Source: an uncultured Lachnospiraceae bacterium | GTDB taxonomy: Bacteria > Bacillota > Clostridia > Lachnospirales > Lachnospiraceae | Assembly: GCA_946406305.1 (NCBI GenBank) | Contig: CAMJKC010000118.1 | Span: 1-5,158 of the forward strand | Direction of reading: 5' to 3' | DNA length: 5,158 nt | In this document: one piece after another, positions 1 through 4,086 of the stretch | Layout: each line of letters begins with the position of its first letter | Numbering within the stretch: position 1 is the stretch's first letter | Made by a program: the position numbers and the translations under genes | Notes under the pieces: model-generated | Database searches by the model: none | Told to the model about the DNA's origin: nothing | The model's input: only the letters and a program-made list of their open reading frames with translations

Positions 1-220
1 TTTCTATTATCACTATTCATTTTATTTATCGTTCGTGTTATTTAATCGATAGGTGATGATAAGATAAAGTAACTGATGCCATTACATTATTGTTTATTGT
101 GTTCATCTTTTATGATGGTTGATGGTGCTGTTGCTGTTGCTGATGGTGTTGATGCATCTACATGAGATAGCTAATAGTTTTAACTCTTTTGCGGTGCTGA
201 TGGTGTTGGGCTGATGTTGT
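1..220. other. Non-coding or decayed tail downstream of the coiled-coil gene
   Basis: No intact gene is seen here. Read leftward in the same frame as the coiled-coil gene, the DNA stays coding-like after that gene's TAA. It gives about 20 codons containing Gln-His-His-Gln, then a TAG at 158-160, then a 15-codon His/Gln-only stretch (157 down to 113), then TAA at 110-112. The remaining left end is ordinary AT-rich sequence with no motif I can name. Confidence 0.5.
140..208 (-). repeat. In-frame QHHQ-coding 12-mer repeats
   Basis: The 12-mer CTGATGGTGTTG occurs at 140-151 and 197-208, and a third time inside the coiled-coil gene at 470-481. On the minus strand each copy reads CAA CAC CAT CAG (Gln-His-His-Gln), and all three lie in the reading frame of the gene. 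A (CAA/CAG)n-type run lies beside the first copy. This could be triplet slippage or the remains of a longer Gln/His-rich C-terminus. Confidence 0.55.
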
Positions 221-889
221 TTAATCTTTGGTATTGATGTCAATGGTTGTACTATCCGCACCAATCTTTAATGGTGGGTACTCTTTTGCTATTGCTTTGT
301 GTTTATTTCTAACAGCATCTAACCAACTAATATTAATTATCTCTTGTCGCAGATTATTATATTGGATAGCATAATTAAACTCTTTACTCTCATATTCTTT
401 TAACTGCCTGTTTAATTCTTCTTTATCATCTAATAGCTTATCCCTTGCATCTTGATACTCTTTTATCTCCTGATGGTGTTGCTGGTTTATATCCGCAATC
501 TCATTAACATTATCTTTTTTCAATTGGTTTATTTCTTTTTTAAGCATATCAATATCAAATTGGTATTTATTGTTTGTTTGGTGTACAGCATCATTAACTT
601 TTTTGTTTATTCTTTCATTACTTCTTTTAATATCACTTTCAAGCTTATTTATTTTAATTGTATACTCATTGATTAGTTTATGGAATTGCTCTAATTGATT
701 TGGAGTAATAATATAAACTTCATCTCCAACATCTACATTAACATTATCACTTTTATTAATCATGATTTTTTTATAACCTTTATTTTTGTCATGCCATTTC
801 ACATCTTTTTTAATAAAATTTTCTCGGAAATTCCCATTGATTTTTGATTGGAAATACTCATCATTTTTCACTAAATTTTTGTTATTCAT
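221..889 (-). CDS. Coiled-coil protein of unknown function, 222 aa
   Basis: I do not recognise a family. Residues 1-42 are polar and basic and include KWHD at 31-34. Residues 43-62 are a short beta-like stretch with VGDEVYI at 54-60, faintly like the end of an AbrB-type hairpin, but too weak to call. Residues 65-185 are a long charged helix with heptad-like I/L spacing, predicted as a coiled coil, with an internal QQHHQ at 136-140. The tail contains SWLDAVRNKHK (188-198). There is no signal peptide or membrane segment, so it is probably cytosolic and oligomeric. No ribosome binding site precedes ATG 889, but a TATA-like element at 911-920 sits about 27 nt upstream, which suits a leaderless transcript. 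An internal ATG at 763 with AAGGT upstream is an alternative start. A 30-codon ORF ends 2 nt upstream. A structural or DNA-associated role is possible but not shown. Confidence 0.8.
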   Translation of the reverse strand: MNNKNLVKNDEYFQSKINGNFRENFIKKDVKWHDKNKGYKKIMINKSDNVNVDVGDEVYIITPNQLEQFHKLINEYTIKINKLESDIKRSNERINKKVNDAVHQTNNKYQFDIDMLKKEINQLKKDNVNEIADINQQHHQEIKEYQDARDKLLDDKEELNRQLKEYESKEFNYAIQYNNLRQEIINISWLDAVRNKHKAIAKEYPPLKIGADSTTIDINTKD

Positions 890-977
890 GACTATAATTT
901 TACTACTTTTTGATATAAAAAGTCATGCCATTTCATGCCACCAACTTTTTTATTATTTTCCATACTCATGCCATTTT
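788..977 (-). repeat. Three-copy AAATGGCATGA repeat at the start of the coiled-coil locus
   Basis: The 14-mer GTCATGCCATTTCA (plus strand) occurs at 788-801, inside the coiled-coil gene, and at 922-935, inside the small upstream ORF. A third, shorter copy TCATGCCATTTT lies at 966-977. The two long copies encode K-W-H-D in their respective frames. The G/C content of the motif makes chance repetition less likely than for the A/T-only repeats in this window. Confidence 0.6.
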
Positions 978-984
978 CTGCCAT
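892..984 (-). CDS. Small ORF upstream of the coiled-coil gene, 30 aa
   Basis: An open frame of 30 codons runs leftward from ATG 984 to TAG 892-894 and encodes a peptide beginning MAENGMSMENNKK and containing GGMKWHDF. Its stop lies 2 nt before the ATG of the coiled-coil gene, the spacing seen in translationally coupled gene pairs. No ribosome binding site is visible. A weak TATA-like stretch (minus-strand TTTAAAAA at about 1002-1010) could give a leaderless mRNA. KWHD is shared with residues 31-34 of the downstream protein, and a 14-nt DNA identity underlies it, so the two starts look partly duplicated. It could instead be a leftover copy of the gene's 5' end. Function is unknown. Confidence 0.35.
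   Translation of the reverse strand: MAENGMSMENNKKVGGMKWHDFLYQKVVKL
911..920 (-). promoter_or_regulatory. TATA-like box for the coiled-coil gene
   Basis: On the minus strand this reads TTTTATATCA, an archaeal-type TATA element. Its centre is about 27 nt before the ATG at 889, so transcription would start at or very near the start codon. That agrees with the lack of a ribosome binding site. It lies inside the small upstream ORF. Confidence 0.4.
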
Positions 985-1397
985 CGATGTGAAATGTGTA
1001 ATTTTTTAAAGTTATTGTGTAATTGTTAAACATTGTTTAATGAAAACCCTACTTTGATAAACACATTTTTTAGCATTTTCAAACATATAGATGTGCCACC
1101 AAAGACATTTTAAAAAAATCACCATGATTAATTTAGTTAAAAGTTTAGCTAAAATACATACATTGTAGTGTGTCAGATTAATTTTGGTGAGATAAACACC
1201 ACCATTTAATGAAAGATAAAATTTTAAACTACATCAACATTTTAATAATTTTTGATTGAAAAATATGCTGAACAGTTGCATAATATAGAAAGTATTAATG
1301 CAATTCGATATGGCGGTTAAAACTTGCCACCTCATCAGGTTTCACTTGGAAGAAATACTTTTATTTTTCCATCATTTTTTGCCTGAAATATGCCACC
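936..1397 (-). repeat. Four dispersed GGTGGCA motifs in one orientation
   Basis: TGCCACC on the plus strand occurs at 936-942, 1094-1100, 1325-1331 and 1391-1397, always in the same orientation, and I see no other copy in the window. The copies at 1094 and 1391 extend to the identical 10-mer TGCCACCAAA. Spacing is irregular (158, 231 and 66 nt). They could be binding sites for a regulator or initiator, or remnants of a repeated coding motif (minus-strand TTT GGT GGC, Phe-Gly-Gly). Confidence 0.5.
1193..1208 (+). repeat. Dispersed 16-nt repeat, copy 1
   Basis: TAAACACCACCATTTA occurs here and again at 3258-3273, both in the same orientation and both in non-coding DNA about 2 kb apart. The central CACCACC makes it less likely to be chance than the A/T-only repeats. 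Function is unknown. Confidence 0.4.
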
Positions 1398-1472
1398 AAA
1401 AATATATGGAATTTCCCCAATATTTACCCTTATATTTATATGTTCATTTACTGCCTGAAATGTGAAAGTATT
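1335..1472 (-). pseudogene. Start-less coding remnant with FQA and FGG motifs
   Basis: Reading leftward, 45 codons are open between TAA (1473-1475) and TGA (1335-1337). The peptide is well mixed and beta-rich in character. It contains TFQAVNEHINIRVNIG, then IFGGIFQAKNDGKIKVF. The segment TTT CAG GCA (Phe-Gln-Ala) occurs twice in the same frame. No ATG, GTG or TTG lies in the open stretch, so it cannot be a complete gene as it stands. A second short coding-like stretch (DEVASFNRHIELH) follows in another frame just downstream, consistent with a frameshifted relic. The family is unrecognised. An AT-rich random frame remains possible. Confidence 0.3.
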
Positions 1473-1482
1473 TTAATTAATA

Positions 1483-1626
1483 ATGGTGAAACTATATGAA
1501 ATTTTAAAGGCAACTGCAAGGAAACCGCATACTCACCGAAAAGTATAAATATTAGTTCTGCTCAATATAGTTGTGTTTGCTATTGCCCCAGAACCCAACC
1601 CTCTGGGACATGGTGAGCATGGTTAA
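1483..1626 (+). pseudogene. Small membrane-protein-like remnant split by one TAA
   Basis: ATG 1483 opens a frame of 21 codons (MVKLYEILKATARKPHTH, then RKV) to TAA 1546-1548. The same frame then continues for 25 codons to TAA 1624-1626, reading ILVLLNIVVFAIAPEPNP followed by LGHGEHG. Joined, this would be a peptide of about 47 residues: a basic amphipathic N-terminus, one hydrophobic segment and a polar Pro/Gly/His tail. That organisation looks designed rather than random. A single AAA-to-TAA change could explain the interruption. Base composition is higher in GC than the surroundings, and CCC, CTG and CGA codons appear that the neighbours avoid. No ribosome binding site is seen. Alternatively the GC-rich part is a structured RNA, because a 6-bp hairpin lies at 1587-1607. 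I cannot name the parent family. Confidence 0.35.
1587..1607 (+). other. GC-rich hairpin
   Basis: CCCAGA (1587-1592) and TCTGGG (1602-1607) pair perfectly around a 9-nt loop, and TG/CA pairs can extend the stem across one mismatch. A CTCACC (1532-1537) and GGTGAG (1612-1617) pair encloses it at longer range. A TATA-like element at 1544-1551 would place a transcription start near 1570, just before the hairpin. It could be a small RNA, a cruciform site or simply part of the remnant coding sequence. Confidence 0.35.
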
Positions 1627-1874
1627 AATAAAAATCCCATTTATTAATATTTATGAGGTGAGGAATTAATAAAACTTGTACTAAATTGTACCCTAATATT
1701 AAATTTATTAGCTAATCTAAACTTTATTATGTGAAACGAAGTCATTTAATGCAGTTGTTGGATAAATCCAAATATTAAGAGTATAATTTAGGTATCTTGG
1801 AGTTTTATTAATCAAAATTTTATTTTAGTTATGCAAATATTGTATTACTTTTTTTTGATTAATTTTAAACCCTA

Positions 1875-1884
1875 GATTTATATG
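1875..1884 (+). promoter_or_regulatory. TATA-like box for the two-gene operon
   Basis: GATTTATATG matches an archaeal TATA element and would start transcription at about 1902-1908. That leaves a leader of about 25-30 nt carrying AGGAG (1918-1922) before GTG 1933, and it supports that start over TTG 1906. Confidence 0.4.
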
Positions 1885-1932
1885 AAACATCAATAATTTA
1901 TTTTATTGGTGGAATTTAGGAGTATTATAATT

Positions 1933-2190
1933 GTGAGTAGTGAAAATAATAATTTAAGTGATTTGCAGAGGTTAAAATATACCGCGAGTCATAATAGAAA
2001 ACATATTTTGTACAATACCTACATTGTAACAATCAACGGTAGGAAATACGCACTAAAAATTATGGGTGTGGGTAAACAGAAAGTGAGATTTGATTTATTT
2101 ATTGACTATAAGAGCATTTTAAAATATAAAGATGTTGGAGTTGAAAAAATACTTTATGATGCAATTAATAAAGTATACGATTTAAAATGA
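1933..2190 (+). CDS. Hypothetical protein, 85 aa, first gene of a two-gene operon
   Basis: This is a basic, Tyr/Lys-rich small protein of no family I recognise. The middle (YNTYIVTINGRKYALKIMG) looks like two beta strands and the C-terminus (VEKILYDAINKVYDL) like an amphipathic helix, so a compact alpha/beta fold is likely. It has no cysteines, signal peptide or membrane segment. I start it at GTG 1933 because AGGAG lies at 1918-1922, 10 nt upstream. The frame is also open to TTG 1906 and GTG 1909, which would add 9 or 8 residues but lack a ribosome binding site. The stop codon TGA at 2188-2190 overlaps the ribosome binding site of the next gene, so the two are probably cotranscribed and translationally linked. 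A two-gene layout of this size is common for toxin-antitoxin or anti-repressor pairs, but nothing in the sequence proves that. Confidence 0.7.
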   Translation: MSSENNNLSDLQRLKYTASHNRKHILYNTYIVTINGRKYALKIMGVGKQKVRFDLFIDYKSILKYKDVGVEKILYDAINKVYDLK

Positions 2191-2202
2191 GGTTCTAATC
2201 TA

Positions 2203-2673
2203 ATGAGTAAGATAAAAGAAACAATTTTAGCAATGCAAGAAAATGATTTTATACAAAATATTGTAAGCTACTTTATTCTGGTGGAGTTGTTGATTCATGA
2301 GGATGAGGTAATTTATAGAGTAATGGATTTAAACGACGGTATAACCTTTGAAGTAATAGAGGATTTACCAAGATTGAAAGATGGCAAAATAAATAATTAT
2401 ATCTCCAAATGGTTGAGGGATATTTTAGAGGATAATTTAATTACAGGATATGATAAGTATACGGATTTCAGAGGAAAAAGGAATAAAATATTCCCATTGT
2501 TTTTTAATGCTTGGATAAAAGATGGGTATTTTGAGGCATGGGAGAATGATAATTTAAATACTATTGATGTTGTGATAATTCCCAATTGGGAAAATAGACG
2601 AGGAACAAAAATAGTAAGAGGTTTAAATAATATTGATAAAACTTTATCCTACTGTTTAGGAGAGGATATTTAA
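2203..2673 (+). CDS. Hypothetical protein, 156 aa, second gene of the operon
   Basis: The start ATG 2203 is supported by TGAGGTT at 2188-2194, 8 nt upstream and overlapping the stop of the preceding gene, which is 12 nt away. The protein is acidic and rich in aromatic residues. It opens with a helical stretch (KETILAMQENDFIQNIV), then has alternating strands and helices (DEVIYRVMDLNDGITFEVIED), a basic patch (FRGKRNKIF, about residues 89-97), a Trp-containing segment (FFNAWIKDGYFEAW, about 100-113) and a C-terminal IPNWENRRGTKIVRG (about 126-140). I see no catalytic motif, metal-binding cluster or membrane segment, and I do not recognise the family. Given the tight coupling it probably acts with the 85-aa protein, perhaps as a partner in a complex. 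Coding quality is good over the whole length. Confidence 0.85.
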   Translation: MSKIKETILAMQENDFIQNIVSYFILVELLIHEDEVIYRVMDLNDGITFEVIEDLPRLKDGKINNYISKWLRDILEDNLITGYDKYTDFRGKRNKIFPLFFNAWIKDGYFEAWENDNLNTIDVVIIPNWENRRGTKIVRGLNNIDKTLSYCLGEDI

Positions 2674-2782
2674 GAGAGATTACTTAAAAGGCGAAATATA
2701 CTGCCCTTGAAGTAACCACTCCAAGATTAAGGATAAACATGATTTTAACTTAAAGCTTGATGCAAATGCAACATTAAAGCTA
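2660..2782 (+). other. Upstream coding extension of the 138-aa ORF, broken by TGA
   Basis: The frame of the 138-aa ORF is open upstream of its first ATG to TGA 2708-2710, reading SNHSKIKDKHDFNLKLDANA and then TLKL. Beyond the TGA the same frame continues back to TAG 2657-2659 and reads KGEIYCP directly before the stop. The junction Cys-Pro-stop-Ser-Asn-His recalls the start of a CPxC zinc ribbon with the second Cys lost. No ATG, GTG or TTG exists between 2660 and 2782 in this frame. This suggests that the downstream ORF is the 3' part of a longer, 5'-truncated gene. Confidence 0.4.
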
Positions 2783-3199
2783 ATGGATAAACATACTAAT
2801 CCAATCAATTATTTATTATCATTAGTAATTGATGAGCATAACCCTGATAAAGTTGATGAGATTGAGGATTATCAACCAATTGTTGCATCTGAATTAAATC
2901 AGGTGTTGGTGCATTTGTCTGATATTCATGGTGTTGAAATTGAAGTTAATAAAAAGGGTGAAATCAAACCTAATGTTTTATTATCTGCAATCAAAAAGGA
3001 GTTTGATTTATTTAATGGTGAAAGTGTTTTAACTGTTGATACTGATGGTAATAGTTATCATACAATTAGACAATATACAACACACCCACAGGCAGTTAAA
3101 TCAAAACAGCATAATAAAATTATAGATTATGAGCGATGCTGTCCAAATTTAATAGCTAATGATAAATACTATCAGATATTAGAGGAGTTATTTAAATAA
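2783..3199 (+). CDS. Hypothetical protein, 138 aa, possibly a 5'-truncated gene
   Basis: An open frame runs from ATG 2783 to TAA 3197-3199. The first 35 residues are acidic (IDEHNPDKVDEIEDY). Residues 36-85 form probable helices and strands (VLVHLSDIHGVEIEVNKKGE, then LSAIKKEFDLF), followed by a beta-like VLTVDTDGNSYHTIRQYTTH. The end has ERCCPNL and a terminal helix. I do not recognise the family. No ribosome binding site or convincing TATA element precedes ATG 2783. The coding signal extends at least 24 codons further upstream to an in-frame TGA, so I suspect a gene fragment or a start that was lost. Its GAT/GTT-rich codon use differs slightly from the operon just upstream, which may mark a junction between the two. 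A hairpin overlaps its stop codon. It could still be expressed by readthrough from the operon, at low efficiency. Confidence 0.6.
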   Translation: MDKHTNPINYLLSLVIDEHNPDKVDEIEDYQPIVASELNQVLVHLSDIHGVEIEVNKKGEIKPNVLLSAIKKEFDLFNGESVLTVDTDGNSYHTIRQYTTHPQAVKSKQHNKIIDYERCCPNLIANDKYYQILEELFK

Positions 3200-3209
3200 A
3201 ATACTCCTC
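3182..3209 (+). terminator. Hairpin across the stop of the 138-aa ORF
   Basis: GAGGAGT (3182-3188) pairs with ACTCCTC (3203-3209) over a 14-nt A/T loop that includes the stop codon, and four more pairs are possible after a bulged T. It is the strongest simple stem near a gene end here. No clean T-run follows, so termination is only one reading. mRNA 3'-end protection is another. Confidence 0.4.
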
Positions 3210-3248
3210 CATCACTATTTAAAATATTTTATACTCACAAATATATGC

Positions 3249-3332
3249 TCAATAACTTAAACACCACCATTTATATTTTATCTTATCAAACAAGGATAGG
3301 ATAATCTGCCTACATTTTTTAATTTCCCCCAT
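3249..3332 (-). pseudogene. KKCR module, copy A (27 codons)
   Basis: Leftward from ATG 3332 to TGA 3249-3251 the frame reads MGEIKKCRQIILSLFDKIK and then a short Trp-rich tail. AAGGA lies just before the ATG but is too close to be a normal ribosome binding site. The peptide aligns without gaps to copy C from KKCR onward (pattern KKCR-x-I-[IF]-x-x-[LF]-[FY]-[DP]-K-I). It is either a microprotein gene or the decayed start of a longer one. Confidence 0.3.
3258..3273 (+). repeat. Dispersed 16-nt repeat, copy 2
   Basis: This is an identical copy of TAAACACCACCATTTA found at 1193-1208. It lies downstream of the 138-aa ORF, within the antisense of KKCR copy A. Confidence 0.4.
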
Positions 3333-3358
3333 TCCTTAATCAGAGCATGAATAAAGGT

Positions 3359-3420
3359 TTATTTTATGTATAACCTAATTATATTACTCCTACATTTTTT
3401 AGTGATTTTACCAACTATTA
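3359..3420 (-). pseudogene. KKCR module, copy B (start-less)
   Basis: Leftward, an open frame ending at TAA 3359-3361 reads LIVGKITKKCRSNIIRLYIK. It has no ATG, GTG or TTG, so it is not a complete gene. It matches copy C (IIVAEMGKKCRAIFRRFYPK) residue by residue apart from one-codon indels, with mostly conservative changes. That argues for a shared coding ancestor and not only for RNA base-pairing. Confidence 0.3.
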
Positions 3421-3487
3421 GAAAAATGAGAGTATATTATAGGAGGGATAAATTATAATAGTTGCCGAAATGGGGAAAAAGTGTAGG
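3389..3487. repeat. Imperfect inverted repeat with 32-nt arms
   Basis: The arm at 3389-3420 and the reverse complement of 3456-3487 match at 24 of 32 positions without gaps. The ends are perfect (CCTACA and TAATAGTTG) and several mismatches become G-U pairs in RNA. The 35-nt spacer contains AGGAGGG at 3441-3447. A third partial arm, CCTACATTTTTTA, lies at 3309-3321 and could pair with the same right arm. Confidence 0.6.
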
Positions 3488-3625
3488 GCGATTTTTAGGC
3501 GTTTTTATCCTAAAATATTTGATTTCCGCAGCGTATTGCTTAATCAGGGAAAATTTAATTTTGTTGAAGCTCGTATGTGTATCCATTCCATTAAAGGAGT
3601 ATATTTTACATATCAAAGCACATAA
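3470..3625 (+). CDS. KKCR module, copy C: possible 51-aa protein
   Basis: ATG 3470 to TAA 3623-3625 encodes a basic, Arg/Phe-rich peptide beginning MGKKCRAIFRRFYPKIFDF and containing NFVEARMCIHSIKGVYFT. The segment is open in two other frames as well (a TTG-start hydrophobic frame from 3462 and a minus-strand frame 3437-3670), so the choice is uncertain. I prefer this frame because its first 17 residues match the two other KKCR copies. AGGAGGG at 3441-3447 is too far upstream (22 nt) for this ATG, and the frame is open back to ATT 3452. CGC/CGT codons and higher GC than the neighbours hint at foreign origin. No family is recognised. It may be a relic. Confidence 0.3.
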   Translation: MGKKCRAIFRRFYPKIFDFRSVLLNQGKFNFVEARMCIHSIKGVYFTYQST

Positions 3626-3686
3626 AGAAACCCTATCCGCCATCTTTGATTTTACCACATCATATATCATACTAACATGCTATCAT

Positions 3687-3694
3687 TATAAATA
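3687..3694 (+). promoter_or_regulatory. TATA-like box for the RHH gene
   Basis: TATAAATA followed by TTAGTT would start transcription near 3713, giving a leader of about 17 nt that includes GGAGGT at 3719-3724. A second TATA-like run (3705-3713) is too close to the start codon to be used for this gene unless the mRNA starts inside it. Confidence 0.45.
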
Positions 3695-3729
3695 TTAGTT
3701 TAACTATATATATCAATTGGAGGTATTTC

Positions 3730-3888
3730 ATGGAAACAACGCAATTAAATATTAGGATTCCAGTAGAGTTATCAGAGCAAATAAGACAATTAGCTTTTGA
3801 TAAAAGAACCTCAAAGACACAATTAGTAACTAAATATATAGAGGAAGGCATTAAAAGAGAAACAAAACAATCAAGATTAGATGGTTAA
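3730..3888 (+). CDS. Ribbon-helix-helix (CopG/Arc-type) DNA-binding protein, 52 aa
   Basis: The sequence has the full RHH pattern. A short strand, TQLNIRIP (residues 4-11), has alternating polar residues Q5, N7 and R9 that would enter the major groove. Helix A is VELSEQIRQLAFDK (12-25), the turn is RTSKT (26-30), and helix B is QLVTKYIEEGIKRE (31-44). Length and layout match minimal CopG/Arc-family repressors, which bind as dimers or as dimers side by side on repeated half-sites. The start is secure: GGAGGT at 3719-3724 lies 5 nt before ATG 3730. It is too short to be found by long-ORF searches. The repeated TGTATCC heptads begin about 110 bp downstream, before the next gene, so this protein is a candidate ligand for them. 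Roles known for this fold include transcriptional repression, plasmid copy control, partition and antitoxin function. No toxin gene is adjacent. Confidence 0.85.
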   Translation: METTQLNIRIPVELSEQIRQLAFDKRTSKTQLVTKYIEEGIKRETKQSRLDG

Positions 3889-3921
3889 ATTAAAAGTTTT
3901 ATGAGTATATGTGATGTGTAA

Positions 3922-3939
3922 CAGTTGCGGTAACAACTG
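3922..3939 (+). terminator. Small hairpin after the RHH gene
   Basis: CAGTTG (3922-3927) and CAACTG (3934-3939) form a perfect 6-bp stem with a 6-nt loop, 33 nt after the RHH stop codon. No T-run follows directly. It may mark the 3' end of the RHH mRNA or be a binding site. Confidence 0.3.
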
Positions 3940-3995
3940 AAACACGAAACTAATTAATTATTCTAATTTTTAACTAATAAAATATTTAAAACTTA

Positions 3996-4045
3996 TGTAT
4001 CCAAAAACGTATCCAAAATATATTTTGTATCCAAAAATGGATACA
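3996..4045 (+). promoter_or_regulatory. TGTATCC heptad operator array overlapping a TATA element
   Basis: GTATCC half-sites start at 3997, 4009 and 4027, and an inverted GGATAC starts at 4039. The last pair forms the palindrome TGTATCC-AAAAAT-GGATACA (4026-4045). Half-site spacing is 12, 18 and 12 nt. The symmetric AT block AAAATATATTTT (4015-4026) lies between two half-sites and is a good TATA candidate for the gene at 4087, so a bound protein would block the promoter. Heptads in direct and inverted order resemble the sites of omega-type RHH regulators. Confidence 0.65.
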
Positions 4046-4086
4046 TTTTAATCTAATCTTCTATTCTAAAAATACGAGGTTAGAGT

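Larger units (their letters stand above)
985..1905. other. Long divergent intergenic region with gene remnants
   Basis: About 900 bp without an intact gene separate the leftward coiled-coil locus from the rightward operon. The contents I can support are the GGTGGCA motifs, a minus-strand coding-like remnant (1335-1472), a plus-strand remnant with a hairpin (1483-1626), and T-rich stretches near 1849-1856. Several 14-25 codon ORFs occur on both strands, but none has a start with a convincing ribosome binding site. If the molecule is a plasmid this is the obvious place for an origin, but I see no iteron array of classical type. Confidence 0.5.

Noticed and set aside
452..676. Plus-strand open frame of 74 codons
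   Set aside because: It lies opposite the coiled-coil gene and is a hydrophobic Phe/Ile/Leu shadow of its Lys/Asn/Glu codons.
786..992. Plus-strand open frame of 68 codons
   Set aside because: Antisense to the coiled-coil gene start and the small upstream ORF. It has Phe/Ser-rich shadow composition and no ribosome binding site.
1252..1320. Plus-strand frame from TTG 1252 reading LIEKYAEQLHNIESINAI
   Set aside because: It has helical-looking composition but is only 22 codons, with no ribosome binding site and a competing open frame on the other strand.
1807..1863. 11-bp inverted repeat ATTAATCAAAA/TTTTGATTAAT upstream of the operon
   Set aside because: It is nearly all A/T, and such pairs are expected by chance at this spacing. 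It is not strong enough to call an operator.
2397..2585. Minus-strand open frame of 62 codons
   Set aside because: Fully antisense to the well-supported 156-aa gene.
2708..2710. TGA as a selenocysteine codon
   Set aside because: No SECIS-like stem was found, there is no start codon upstream in this frame, and the putative lineage is not known for selenoproteins. A truncation is simpler.
3437..3698. Two further open frames over the KKCR copy C segment (plus from TTG 3462, minus from ATG 3670)
   Set aside because: The plus one is a hydrophobic frame with TTG 14 nt after AGGAGGG, and the minus one has no ribosome binding site. Neither shows the cross-copy similarity that the 3470 frame has. 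I cannot exclude them completely.
1544..3700. Identical 14-mer TATAAATATTAGTT at 1544-1557 and 3687-3700 as evidence for a shared promoter
   Set aside because: A/T-only 14-mers are expected to recur by chance several times in a window of this composition, so the identity alone proves nothing.
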